Shown here piece by piece: positions 38,501 through 50,100 of a stretch of 64,000 nucleotides of DNA. How positions within the stretch are numbered: the first letter of the stretch is position 1; every line of letters starts with the position of its first letter. Source of the DNA: Prochilodus magdalenae (lineage: Eukaryota; Chordata; Actinopteri; Characiformes; Prochilodontidae). Made by a program: the position numbers and the translations under genes. The stretch lies in contig JAMWET010000649.1 in the NCBI GenBank assembly GCA_024036415.1, forward strand, positions 91,001 through 155,000, written 5' to 3'. Below the pieces are notes generated by a model, which was not told where the DNA came from, searched no databases, and worked only from the letters and a program-made list of their open reading frames with translations.

Positions 38501-39566
38501 ACATGTCTTATATGTATTGGTACATGTATTACCTGTAGGCCACTGGTGCTAAGCACAGAGGAGTACGGGAAACTGTGGCTGTCCATCTCTAATGACGTGA
38601 AGCAGAACCTAAAACTCCTGACTGATGGCGGAGATCCTCTCAAAGCCACTCTTATGGCTTTGAAAGACAGCCTCCAGCTGCATGTAGTAGATATCATTGG
38701 TAAGACCAGTTACGCTCCGTTCTTGTGTAATTTAGAGTTTAATTTAATTTTCTCACTTTTTACTTTAATAATGTTTTTTTTTAAGACAAATAGTCCAATA
38801 CAAAAGATTCAAAAAGCTTAAGTTAACATTTCTTCCTATTTGTACACAAATTTGATTTCGGACATGTATAAAGTTATGACAGAATAAATTTCCTTTTCTT
38901 TATGATGATTTTTACTATTAGGAATACACCACTATGGAAATAGTGGCCTGATGCCGATGTGTCAGACGTGATATTAGTATACATGGTGTACTAATATAAT
39001 GATATAATGATGATTCTGAAAGACAAAACTTTCACCTACATTCTGTATCAAATACCAAGTTTATGCATGTTTTAATCCCATTTTTGTTTCTGATGTGAAT
39101 CCAGATGTTAAAATGTGTCTAACTTCAACTTCCCTTCTCTCTGGCTTAATGCAACTAGTTTCTAGCCACTGAGTACATCATATAGCGACTTATTTACCCA
39201 TGTAGTGATATTAGTGTTAGGGATGCACACCCTAGGAGTTTGTGGGCCAAAGCCAGAACCCAATTTTTCATGACATCTAAACATTTCTAAATGTAGAAAT
39301 CGGGACTACAGCTCGTCATGTACACACTTACCTGTCAGTACCAAGAAGATTCACTGTGCCTGTTTATTGAGGAGTGCGCTGAATAATTTTTTTTTATCCT
39401 CTCAGGGTCCGAGGGTATTGTGGCCTGTCGTCTGCTCCGTAGCGGCCCCTGCCTGATGCACTGCCGTGTGCATGGTGCGTCTCTGGCTGTATGGCTGCGT
39501 TCTCCTCTGGCTTCTCTCCCTGACTGCCTCCTCTACCACTGCCAGAGAGCACTGCAGGAACACTGA
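29514..39566 (+). CDS. AP4E1: AP-4 complex subunit epsilon-1 (AP4E1), complete
   Basis: Large subunit of AP-4, the trans-Golgi adaptor that sorts cargo such as ATG9A. Exons: 29514-29654, 29798-29869, 30291-30414, 30507-30580, 30673-30794, 30896-31055, 31292-31458, 32174-32247, 32336-32458, 32580-32689, 32903-33042, 33211-33323, 33403-33521, 34211-34513, 34622-34733, 35614-35752, 36378-36630, 36870-37508, 38081-38271, 38539-38699, 39406-39566. The sum is 3498 bp, 1165 residues (human 1137). The N-terminal half is the adaptin trunk of helical repeats (YLAVSLFLNENHELLLLLVN, RRKAVLALYKF, APWLQIQLLRIL). A Ser-rich hinge fills exon 36870-37508, and a C-terminal ear follows (DFIRPLVLSTEEYGKLWLS). 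The start matches human MSD-VEKTLTALP. The intron 33043-33210 is AT-AC. Exon 38081 starts downstream of a less likely AG at ~38013 that would shift frame. Confidence 0.96.
31630..32065 (+). repeat. Diverged minisatellite in AP4E1 intron 7
   Basis: The motif TAGTCCATAGTCC / CAGATACGCTGACC recurs many times with unit length near 25-30 bp and heavy divergence, for example TAGTCCACTGTTCAGATATG and CAATATGCTGACCAAATATG. It is a decayed tandem array. Copy boundaries cannot be set reliably by eye. Confidence 0.65.
33043..33210 (+). other. AP4E1: AT-AC (U12-type) intron of AP4E1
   Basis: The intron starts ATATCCTTT, the U12 AT-type 5' splice site, and ends in AC (CCCTGTAC|G). TTCCTATAATAAC lies just upstream of the 3' end and resembles the U12 branch region. 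Joining here reads LAEK-YAPDNEWF, which matches the conserved protein exactly. No GT-AG alternative keeps the frame. It is spliced by the minor spliceosome in all known cases of this type. Confidence 0.9.
34960..35450 (-). mobile_element. Tc1-like element fragment in AP4E1 intron 15
   Basis: The plus strand contains AACAGCCTTTACTCTTCTGA, GAGGTCAGGTAATGATGTTGGA, TTCCACTGCTCC and GGTGACCTGAGG. These are degenerate versions of an antisense Tc1-family transposase region common in fishes. Reading frames are destroyed. Confidence 0.55.
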
Positions 39567-41174
39567 GTTTCTCACGGGTGGATCATCCGTCTGCTGCAAC
39601 GTCTTACAGTATCTTCCTTCTGCCAAGGATATAAACTCGCACTGACTGCCCTGAAGTGAGGAGCCTGTCTGTGTGAGCATGGTGATGCAGGCAGTGAAGT
39701 CTTTTTGAAGTGATGCCTGACTGTAAAGCAATATGTGTACTGTCCCTCTCTAATGCACTGCTTTATTATCTGAAAACTATTTTTTCTAATTTAACTCAAG
39801 TGCTGGGCTACAGTGTTGACGTACAACAGTTTTGTTTCAGAATATATATTTATTAATTTTAATGATATAACGTTTTCTTTTTCTCCATTTTAGCTCACCC
39901 CATTTTTCAGTGACTTTCTCAGTGAGTATTTTGTTGCCAGTGATATGCTGCACAGAGTTTACCAGGGTTTATTTTTATACTGTTTTATTTCATCAGTAGG
40001 CCTTTTTGTTTTTTAAAGTGGATCATCCGTCTGCTGCGGAGAAGAGATATTTAATGGAACAGTAAAAGCAAAGATAAGCCTTTAACTACAAATGTTACTA
40101 CTGTGTAAGCATCATGAAACAAAGCAGTACATGACAATGGGGCTATTATGAAATGCATCAGTGGAGTGTGAATGTAAACCTGTGGACTGTATTATGAAAA
40201 GTTATGATAACTCACCATAGAGTTCATGTGTTAGTATTGTGTAATAATTTTATAGGAGCATTCATTCAGTTCTTATGTATATGATACACTCCATGGCAGA
40301 AAGTATAAGGACACCCGATCATCTCATCTGATTGGGCTTGTTGGATTCCAAAATCATGGACAATAATAGAATTATATAACCCCCTTTGCCTCAGCTGGTC
40401 TATGAAGCCTTTCTACAAGATATGGGAGCGTGTCTCGTGTTCTAATCAAATGTGTTTATGGGAATTTCACAAACTGGCTTGTGGTAATGGTGGCATCCTA
40501 TGTTTAAAGTCACTAAGCTTTTCAGTATGACCCATCTCCCTGCCTGTGTTTGGCATCGGAGAATGCATGGCTATGTGCTTAATTATATATACCTGTTTAG
40601 TAATTTGTGTGCCTACACAAACTTGAGCTCAGTAATAAGAGTGGGTGTCCATATACTTTCGATGCTGTCCTGACTTGTAAGGAGGGAAAAAGCATGTCAG
40701 ACTAATCACGTTTATTGGACCGGACACGTAGTAATTTCAGGATTGTTTTGGATCACAAAACGTCCACACGCTTTCAGTATTTAAAACAAAGATGCAAACT
40801 TTGATCCCATTTTCATCTGTATGTGTACCTTCTCTTCTCTCCTACTGCATGTCACTAGTTTCTAGCACACTGCCTTACACATTGTAGTACGTAGACTGTC
40901 TGTTTTTCTTTTCAGGGTGTGATTTGCATGCTCCTTCCCCTGCCATCTCCTCCACATATCACACATTGCTTAAATCCAGGACTCGCTTGATCGGCGTGAG
41001 CATTAATATACATAGAAAACTGGATTTGGAAGTCAGCACTAAAGAATACATAAACGTGTCAGGGATCTTAATGGCTACACCCTCCTACACTACTCGAAAT
41101 CTTTTCACGCTCATGTGACACTAAAGCACTCCTGTTTTTCTGAGGTTAACAGGCTAACAATGGAAAACTGCCGC
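39567..41174. other. Tail-to-tail region between AP4E1 and CYP19A1
   Basis: The two genes converge, with stop codons 1.6 kb apart. The region holds both 3' UTRs, a deleted Tc1-like element (40286-40668) and a 20-bp exact duplication (39578-39597 and 40018-40037). No additional gene is supported. Confidence 0.6.
40286..40668 (+). mobile_element. Internally deleted Tc1-like element between AP4E1 and CYP19A1
   Basis: The left end GAAAGTATAAGGACACCC pairs inverted with GGGTGTCCATATACTTTC at the right. Between them are only terminal portions (TTCCAAAATCATGG, CTACAAGATATGGGAG, GGTGGCATCCTATG, GACCCATCTCCC). A full-length relative is about 1.6 kb, so most of the transposase is deleted. Confidence 0.7.
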
Positions 41175-44100
41175 TTATTGCCCCTGTACTGGGTGTGCTG
41201 TGTCATGTTGGCCGAGCGCAGTGCGGGGTATAAATCTCATGGTCAGGCTTTGTGGGTTCTCCTCCACGGGCTGCTGCGAGAGGTTGTTGGTCTGCCGGAT
41301 GGTGCTGACTGTACATCCTGGACGAGGGCACACAGTGTACCGTGACAGCAGCGTCACCAGGATGGCCTTCATCATCACCATGGCGATGTGCTTCCCCACA
41401 CACGCACGTGGGCCACAGCCAAAGGGCTGGAAGAAACGACTGGGCACCTGTAAAGAGCAGAGACGTTTCTGTAGTTCTGTTTGTGATCAGATTAGTACAT
41501 GGGATAAGTACATGGGAATGAACACACAACAAGACCAGGTGCATGTTTGAGAAATGAACTGGAGGAGTATATTATTCATTCTCATACATTCTTTTTTTTC
41601 ACAAATAATTAAAACAATGGTAATCTAAACCAATCACAGTGCTCTTACTGGTTACCTAATGGGGAGAACAGTATTTTGAATACATGCTTTTCCAGATAGA
41701 AAATGCTGATATCTTTTAATCTGCAGTTCTAAGGAAGAGATGGTGCTCTTTGGTTTAATACATATATGGTTTATGTGTCATGAACAACTGATTTATTGGA
41801 TTTATTGTTTACATCATTGTGTACCACCCTCTTTATTTTTTAGACTTGCGCAGGCTGTTTTGTTTCTGTGCCTTTAAGACACACCGTGGTGCTTGAAAGT
41901 TTGTGAACCCTCCACTCACAGATATATTATATGGGCTCATTTTCCTCAATAAATAAATGACCGAGTCTAATATTTTGTTTTGTCTAATTTGTTTAATTTG
42001 ATTCTCATGATCTACTTTAGGACTTTTAGATGGTATTTATGCAGGAATACAGAAAAAAGAGTTTACAAACTTTCCAGCACCCCTGCATAGAAATCTGCTC
42101 AATTCTGATTGTCTATTTTGCCCCTCATTCTAAAAACAAACAAAAAAGTGTGCCAGGCTGAACAGGGGATAAGCTAATATGTTGGTTTTTGTGACATCAC
42201 AAAAACACTGAATTCAAAATAAGCTGTTTCGTAGCTCATTATACATATATGGACTGTATGAAAAGGCAGGTGGATGATACATAACTAAAAAAAGGATTTT
42301 TTTAATTTAAAAATTCCGATTTTGGACCACAAAGTTAGTGATTTCTGTCCTTCAAAGTACGTAGTTAGTCTTTTTTTAATAATCAGATATTAATAATAAT
42401 CAAATGGAATCAGTAAACGTTTTTCTTTCCCCTGTGTCCATTGGTACTTCTGTGTTATTGATTGTTATACGCTGGCTTACTCACATTGGCATCAAAGTTC
42501 TCCAGATTGAATTGGTTGGGTTTGGGGAAGAACTCAGTCTTGTGCATGCGTCCAATGTTCAGAATGATATTGGTCCCTTTTGCCACCTTGTAGCCCTCAA
42601 TGCAGTCGTCTTCCAGTGCTCGTCTCATGATGAAATCCACCACAGGGTGGAAACGCAGGCACTCCTTTATAAAACTCTCCATCACCTTTAGCTTCTGCAG
42701 GTCAGCCGTGTCCACCTCCCTCACACCTGAAAGCACATGTAGACCAGCTTTATTTATTTATTTGTTTTTAAATAACATTATTATTCAAGGCCTCGGTAAT
42801 AAAAAGGTCAGTAAGCTGGATCAGTTCCTGGATTTTAAGGAGTGCTTGATGTTCGGTTGTATAGTATTAAATCAAGGTTTAGTGTGGCATGCAGCGCGAT
42901 GTGGAGACTTAGGTTTCTGAAAGATGATTTATAAAGTTACAGCAGCAGCACCCTGCAAAACTGTAGCAAATATCTATAGCATCACCACAAGACATTTGCA
43001 CAGTCTACTGCAGGATACAGCAGAAGTATTATAGACTGCAGTAAGACTGTGCTGCAGCCATGTTAATCAGAGGTGAGAATAAATTATAGAGCAGATTATT
43101 ATTACTCTAATATTTTTGAAAGTATTACTAGACAGTGAAGAACTGCACAAATCACACATCTCCATATATCTACACCCACTGCCCATGTTATCAGCTCCAC
43201 TTCTCATAATAGAGCACTCTGTAGTTTATCTGCTCCTCTGTATACTTTGTTATCCTACCCTTATCCAGAACCCCCACAGGACCACCACAGAGCAGGTGTT
43301 ATGTGGGTGGTTGATCATTCTCAGCACTGCAGTGACACTGATGTGATGGTGGTGTGTTGCTGGATGCAGGATTCCCTGATTACCAAGATAACTTGAGCCC
43401 AAAGATGAGGAAGTCTCCTAGGTCTTGTGCTATTGGACAGGCTTGTCTTTAGGCTTATGTGAACTGAGCAATCCTTTTGTGTGGAATAACAAGTATGGAA
43501 TAACTAGTCTAGTATTTAACCCACAATAAACAAAATGTTATAAACAGAAAACAATAAACAGAACATATTAAATGCGCTCTGAGTTTGGAAAAGCCCACAC
43601 TTTTTAAAAAACCTGAATTCAGCCAGTAAACAGTAACTGTGTGTTTAAATCTACAGGAGTGTGTAGAGGATGTGTAACTAATTGTCACTTATAAATTTCA
43701 ATTAAAATGTACAACATTAGCTTACTCTAAGATGGTGGGTCATCTGGGGCCAGTCATGGAGTGAAAGAGTTACCTAGCACTGAGTGCATCTCCTGCACTA
43801 CATCCTGCTCCACTTCAGGATTCTGCTTTAGCAGCACCAGCATGAAGAACAGACTGATGGAGAGAGTGTCTGGGGCTGCAATCACCATCTCCAACACGCA
43901 TTGCCTAACATCATCCAGTGACAGCTCTCCATGTTCCTGAGGACGGGACACATGCATCGTTTGAGTGCTGTCACGATGTAACCTCATCTATTTGCCCTGT
44001 GCTGTTGCTCTGTTTGCCCTGTACTGGTGGTGTGTTTGTCCTGTACTGGTGGTGTGTTTGTCCTGTACTGGTGGTGTGTTTGTTCTGTACTGGTGGTGTG

Positions 44101-47100
44101 TTTGTTCTGTACTGGTGGTGTGTTTGTCCTGTACTGGTGGTGTGTTTGTCCTGTACTGGTGGTGTGTTTGTCCCGTGCTGGTGGTGTGTTTGCCCTGTAC
44201 TGGTGGTGTGTTTGCCCTGTACTGGTGGTGTGTTTGTCCTGTACTGGTGGTGTGTTTGTTCTGTACTGGTGGTGTGTTTGTCCTGTACTGGTGGTGTGTT
44301 TGTCCTGTACTGGTGGTGTGTTTGTCCCGTGCTGGTGGTGTGTTTGCCCTGTACTGGTGGTGTGTTTGTCCTGTACTGGTGGTGTGTTTGCCCTGTACTG
44401 GTGGTGTGTTTGTCCTGTACTGGTGGTGTGTTTGTCCTGTACTGGTGGTGTGTTTGTCCTGTACTGGTGGTGTGTTTGTCCTGTACTGGTGGTGTGTTTG
44501 TCCTGTGCTGGTGGTGTGTTTGCCCTGTCCTGGTGGTGTGTTTGTCCTGTACTGGTGGTGTGTTTGCCCTGTACTGGTGGTGTGTTTGTCCTGTACTGGT
44601 GGTGTGTTTGTCCTGTGCTGGTGGTGTGTTTGTCCTGTACTGGTGGTGTGTTTGTCCTGTGCTGGTGGTGTGTTTGTCCCGTGCTGGTGGTGTGTTTGCC
44701 CTGTACTGGTGGTGTGTTTGTCCTGTACTGGTGGTGTGTTTGTCCGGTGCTGGTGGTGTGTTTGCCCTGTACTGGTGGTGTGTTTGCCCTGTACTGGTGG
44801 TGTGTTTGTCCGGTGCTGGTGGTGTGTTTGCCCTGTACTGGTGGTGTGTTTGCCCTGTACTGGTGGTGTGTTTGCCCTGTGGTGTTGGTGTGTTTGTCCT
44901 GTGGTGTTGCTCTGTTTGCCCTGTGGTGTTGGTGTGTTTGTCCTGTGGTGTTGCTCTGTTTGCCCTGTGCTGGTGGTGTGTTTGCCCTGTGCTGGTGGTG
45001 TGTTTGTCTTGTGGTGTTGGTGTGTTTGTCTTGTGATGTTGGTGTGTTTGCCCTGTGCTGGTGGTGTGTTTGTCTTGTGGTGTTGGTGTGTTTGTCTTGT
45101 GATGTTGGTGTGTTGGCCCTGTGCTGGTGGTGTGTTTGTCCTGTGCTGGTGGTGTGTTTGTCCTGTGCTGGTGGTGTGTTTGTCCTGTGCTGGTGGTGTG
45201 TTTGCCCTGTACTGGTGGTGTGTTTGCCCTGTACTGGTGGTGTGTTTGCCCTGTGATGTTGGTGTGTTTGCCCTGTGCTGGTGGTGTGTTGGCCCTGTGC
45301 TGGTGGTGTGTTTGTCCTGTGCTGGTGGTGTGTTTGCCCTGTACTGGTGGTGTGTTTGCCCTGTACTGGTGGTGTGTTTGCCCTGTGATGTTGGTGTGTT
45401 TGCCCTGTGCTGGTGGTGTGTTTGTCCTGTACTGGTGGTGTGTTTGTCCTGTACTGGTGGTGTGTTTGTTCTGTACTGGTGGTGTGTTTGTCCTGTACTG
45501 GTGGTGTGTTTGTCCTGTACTGGTGGTGTGTTTGTCCCGTGCTGGTGGTGTGTTTGCCCTGTACTGGTGGTGTGTTTGTCCTGTACTGGTGGTGTGTTTG
45601 CCCTGTACTGGTGGTGTGTTTGTCCTGTACTGGTGGTGTGTTTGTTCTGTACTGGTGGTGTGTTTGTCCTGTACTGGTGGTGTGTTTGTCCTGTACTGGT
45701 GGTGTGTTTGTCCCGTGCTGGTGGTGTGTTTGCCCTGTACTGGTGGTGTGTTTGTCCTGTACTGGTGGTGTGTTTGCCCTGTACTGGTGGTGTGTTTGTC
45801 CTGTACTGGTGGTGTGTTTGTCCTGTGGTGTTGCTGTGTTTGTCCCGTGCTGGTGGTGTGTTTGCCCTGTGCTGGTGGTGTGTTTGCCCTGTGCTGTTCG
45901 TGTGTTTGTCCTGTGGTGGTGGTGTGTTTGTCCTGTACTGGTGGTGTGTTTGTCCTGTGCTGGTGGTGTGTTTGCCCTGTACTGGTGGTGTGTTTGTCCT
46001 GTACTGGTGGTGTGTTTGTCCGGTGCTGGTGGTGTGTTTGCCCTGTACTGGTGGTGTGTTTGCCCTGTACTGGTGGTGTGTTTGCCCTGTGGTGTTGGTG
46101 TGTTTGTCCTGTGGTGTTGCTCTGTTTGCCCTGTGGTGTTGGTGTGTTTGTCCTGTGGTGTTGCTCTGTTTGCCCTGTGCTGGTGGTGTGTTTGCCCTGT
46201 GCTGGTGGTGTGTTTGTCTTGTGGTGTTGGTGTGTTTGTCTTGTGATGTTGGTGTGTTTGCCCTGTGCTGGTGGTGTGTTTGTCTTGTGGTGTTGGTGTG
46301 TTTGTCTTGTGATGTTGGTGTGTTGGCCCTGTGCTGGTGGTGTGTTTGTCCTGTGCTGGTGGTGTGTTTGTCCTGTGCTGTTGGTGTGTTTGTCTTGTGG
46401 TGTTGGTGTGTTTGTCCTGTGCTGGTGGTGTGTTTGCCCTGTACTGGTGGTGTGTTTGCCCTGTACTGGTGGTGTGTTTGCCCTGTGATGTTGGTGTGTT
46501 TGCCCTGTGCTGGTGGTGTGTTTGCCCTGTGATGTTGGTGTGTTTGCCCTGTGCTGGTGGTGTGTTTGTCCTGTGCTGGTGGTGTGTTTGCCCTGTGCTG
46601 GTGGTGTGTTTGTCCTGTGCTGGTGGTGTGTTGGCCCTGTGCTGGTGGTGTGTTTGTCCTGTGCTGTTGGTGTGTTTGTCTTGTGATGTTGGTGTGTTTG
46701 CCCTGTGCTGGTGGTGTGTTTGCCCTGTGCTGTTGGTGTGTTTGTCTTGTGGTGTTGGTGTGTTTGTCCTGTGCTGTTGGTGTGTTGGCCCTGTGCTGGT
46801 GGTGTGTTTGTCCTGTGCTGTTGGTGTGTTTGCCCTATGGTGTTGGTGTGTTTGTCCTGTGCTGTTGGTGTGTTTGTCTTGTGATGTTGGTGTGTTTGCC
46901 CTGTGCAGTTGGTGTGTTGGCCCTGTGCTGGTGGTGTGTTTGCCCTGTGCTGTTGGTGTGTTTGTCTTGTGATGTTGGTGTGTTTGCCCTGTGCAGTTGG
47001 TGTGTTGGCCCTGTACTGGTGGTGTGTTTGCCCTGTGCTGGTGGTGTGTTTACCCTGTGCTGGTAGTGTGCTTGCCCTGTGCTGTTGGTGTGTTTGCCCT

Positions 47101-50100
47101 GTGCTGTTGGTGTGTTTGCCCTGTGCTGGTGGTGTGTTTGCCCTGTGCTGTTGGTGTGTTTGCCCTGTGCTGTTGGTGTGTTTGCCCTGTGCTGTTGGTG
47201 TGCTTGCTCTGTGCTGTTGGTGTGTTTGCCCTGTGCTGTTGGTGTGTTTGCCCTGTGCTGTTGGTGTGTTGGCCCTGTGTTGTTGGTGTGTTTGTCCTGT
47301 GCTGGTGGTGTGTTGGCCCTGTGCTGGTGGTGTGTTTGCCCTGTGCTGGTGGTGTGTTTGCCCTGTGCTGGTGGTGTGTTTGCCCTGTGCTGTTGCTCTG
47401 TTTGCCCTGTGCTGTTGGTGTGTTTGCCCTGTGCTGTTGGTGTGCTTGCTCTGTGCTGTTGGTGTGTTTGCCCTATGCTGGCGGTGTGTTGGCCCTGTGC
47501 TGTTGGTGTGTTGGCCCTGTGTTGTTGGTGTGTTTGTCCTGTGTTGTTGGTGTGTTGGCCCTGTGCTGTTGGTGTGTTTGCCCTGTGCTGTTGGTGTGTT
47601 GGCCCTGTGCTGGTGGTGTGTTTGCCCTGTGCTGTTGGTGTGTTTGCCCTGTGCTGTTGGTGTGTTTGCCCTGTGCTGTTGGTGTGCTTGCTCTGTGGTG
47701 TTGGTGTGTTTGTCTTGTGATGTTGGTGTGTTGGCTCTGTGGTGTTGGTGTGTTTATCCTGTGCTGGTAGTGTGCTTGCCCTGTGCTGTTGGTGTGTTTG
47801 CCCTGTGCTGTTGGTGTGTTTGCCCTGTGCTGTTGGTGTGTTTGCCCTGTGCTGTTGGTGTGTTTACCCTGTGCTGGTAGTGTGCTTGCCCTGTGCTGTT
47901 GGTGTGTTTGCCCTGTGCTGTTGGTGTGTTTGCCCTGTGCTGTTGGTGTGTTTGTCCTGTGGTGTTGGTATGTTTGCCCTGTGCTCTTGGTGTGTTTGCC
48001 CTGTGCTGGTGGTGTGTTGGCCCTGTGTTGTTGGTGTGTTTGTCCTGTGCTGGTGGTGTGTTTGCCCTGTGCTGTTGGTGTGTTGGCCCTGTGTTGTTGG
48101 TGTGTTTGTCCTGTGCTGGTGGTGTGTTTGCCCTGTGCTGTTGGTGTGTTTGTCCTGTGCTGTTGGTGTGTTGGCCCTGTGTTGTTGGTGTGTTTGTCCT
48201 GTGCTGTTGGTGTGTTTGCCCTGTGCTGGTGGTGTGTTTGTCTTGTGATGTTGGTGTGTTTGTCCTGTGCTGTTGGTGTGTTTGTCCTGTGCTGGTGGTG
48301 TGTTTGCCCTGTACTGTTGGTGTGTTTGCCCTGTACTGTTGGTGTGTTTGTCCTGTACTGGTGGTGTGTTTGTCCTGTGCTGTTGGTGTGTTTGTCCTGT
48401 GCTGTTGGTGTGTTTGCCCTGTGCTGTTGGTGTGTTTGCCCTGTACTGTTGGTGTGTTTGTCCTGTGGTGTTGGTGTGTTTATCCTGTGGTGTTGGTGTG
48501 TTTGCCCTGTGCTGTTGGTGTGTTTGTCCTGTGGTGTTGGTGTGTTTATCCTGTGCTGTTGGTGTGTTTGCCCTGTACTGTTGGTGTGTTTGTCCTGTGG
48601 TGTTGGTGTGTTTATCCTGTGCTGTTGGTGTGTTTGCCCTGTACTGTTGGTGTGTTTGTCCTGTGATGTTGGTGTGTTTGTCCTGTGCTGTTGGTGTGTT
48701 TGTCCTGTGCTGGTGGTGTGTTTGCCCTGTGCTGTTGGTGTGTTTGCCCTGTGCTGTTGGTGTGTTTGTCCTGTGCTGGTGGTGTGTTTGCCCTGTGCTG
48801 TTGGTGTGTTTGCCCTGTGCTGTTGGTGTGTTTGCCCTGTGCTGTTGGTGTGTTTGTCCTGTGCTGGTGGTGTGTTTGCCCTGTGCTGTTGGTGTGTTTG
48901 TCCTGTGCTGTTGGTGTGTTGGCCCTGTGTTGTTGGTGTGTTTGTCCTGTGCTGTTGGTGTGTTTGCCCTGTGCTGGTGGTGTGTTTGTCTTGTGATGTT
49001 GGTGTGTTTGTCCTGTGCTGTTGGTGTGTTTGTCCTGTGCTGTTGGTGTGTTTGTCCTGTGCTGTTGGTGTGTTTGCCCTGTGCTGTTGGTGTGTTTGCC
49101 CTGTGCTGTTGGTGTGTTGGCCCTGTGTTGTTGGTGTGTTTGTCCTGTGCTGTTGGTGTGTTTGCCCTGTGCTGGTGGTGTGTTTGTCTTGTGATGTTGG
49201 TGTGTTTGTCCTGTGCTGTTGGTGTGTTTGTCCTGTGCTGTTGGTGTGTTTGTCCTGTGCTGTTGGTGTGTTTGCCCTGTGCTGTTGGTGTGTTTGCCCT
49301 GTGCTGTTGGTGTGTTTGCCCTGTGCTGTTGGTGTGTTTGTCCTGTGCTGTTGGTGTGTTTGCCCTGTGCTGTTGGTGTGTTTGTCCTGTGCTGTTGGTG
49401 TGTTTGCCCTGTGCTGTTGGTGTGTTTGTCCTGTGCTGTTGGTGTGTTTGTCCTGTGGTGTTGGTGTGTTTATCCTGTGCTGTTGGTGTGTTTGTCCTGT
49501 GCTGTTGGTGTGTTTGCCCTGTGCTGTTGGTGTGTTTGTCCTGTGGTGTTGGTGTGTTTGTCCTGTGCTGTTGGTGTGTTTGCCCTGTGCTGTTGGTGTG
49601 TTTGTCCTGTGGTGTTGGTGTGTTTATCCTGTGCTGTTGGTGTGTTTGCCCTGTGCTGTTGGTGTGTTTGCCCTGTACTGTTGGTGTGTTTGTCCTGTGG
49701 TGTTGGTGTGTTTATCCTGTGCTGTTGGTGTGTTTGTCCTGTGGTGTTGGTGTGTTTATCCTGTGCTGTTGGTGTGTTTGCCCTGTGCTGGTGGTGTGTT
49801 TGTCCTGTGGTGTTGGTGTGTTTATCCTGTGCTGTTGGTCTGTTTTTATTGAGTGTGAGTTGTTGTTGTGTCCTATTCACTGACCTGCACACACAGTGTT
49901 TATAGCATGAACAAACCTGAGCAAATATCAGCTCTGTTGCAAAGTCGGTCTCATCCAACTTTTCCATGGCGTTGATCACTTTGCGTTTTTGTTCCACAAG
50001 ACTTCCCATCTCCTCCTGGAGCTCTTTCCTGCAAGAGGACGGGTTCCTTGGTTAAAATGTTGGGCCCAGAAGCTGAGGAAATGTTCTATGGTGTGCTTAC

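Noticed and set aside
43965..46532. 855-residue plus-strand ORF of Cys/Trp/Val repeats
   Set aside because: It is a by-product of a 22-bp tandem array without stops, in the antisense strand of an aromatase intron. It has no start context, no domain and the same text in every frame.
43991..49842. CRISPR-like array or satellite centromere
   Set aside because: There are no spacers between units, and it lies inside an annotated single-copy gene intron, so it is a minisatellite.
49470..50009. 179-residue minus-strand ORF with THQQHR repeats
   Set aside because: Real aromatase exon 6 (49917-50028) is read at its start, after which the frame runs through the intron donor into the minisatellite.
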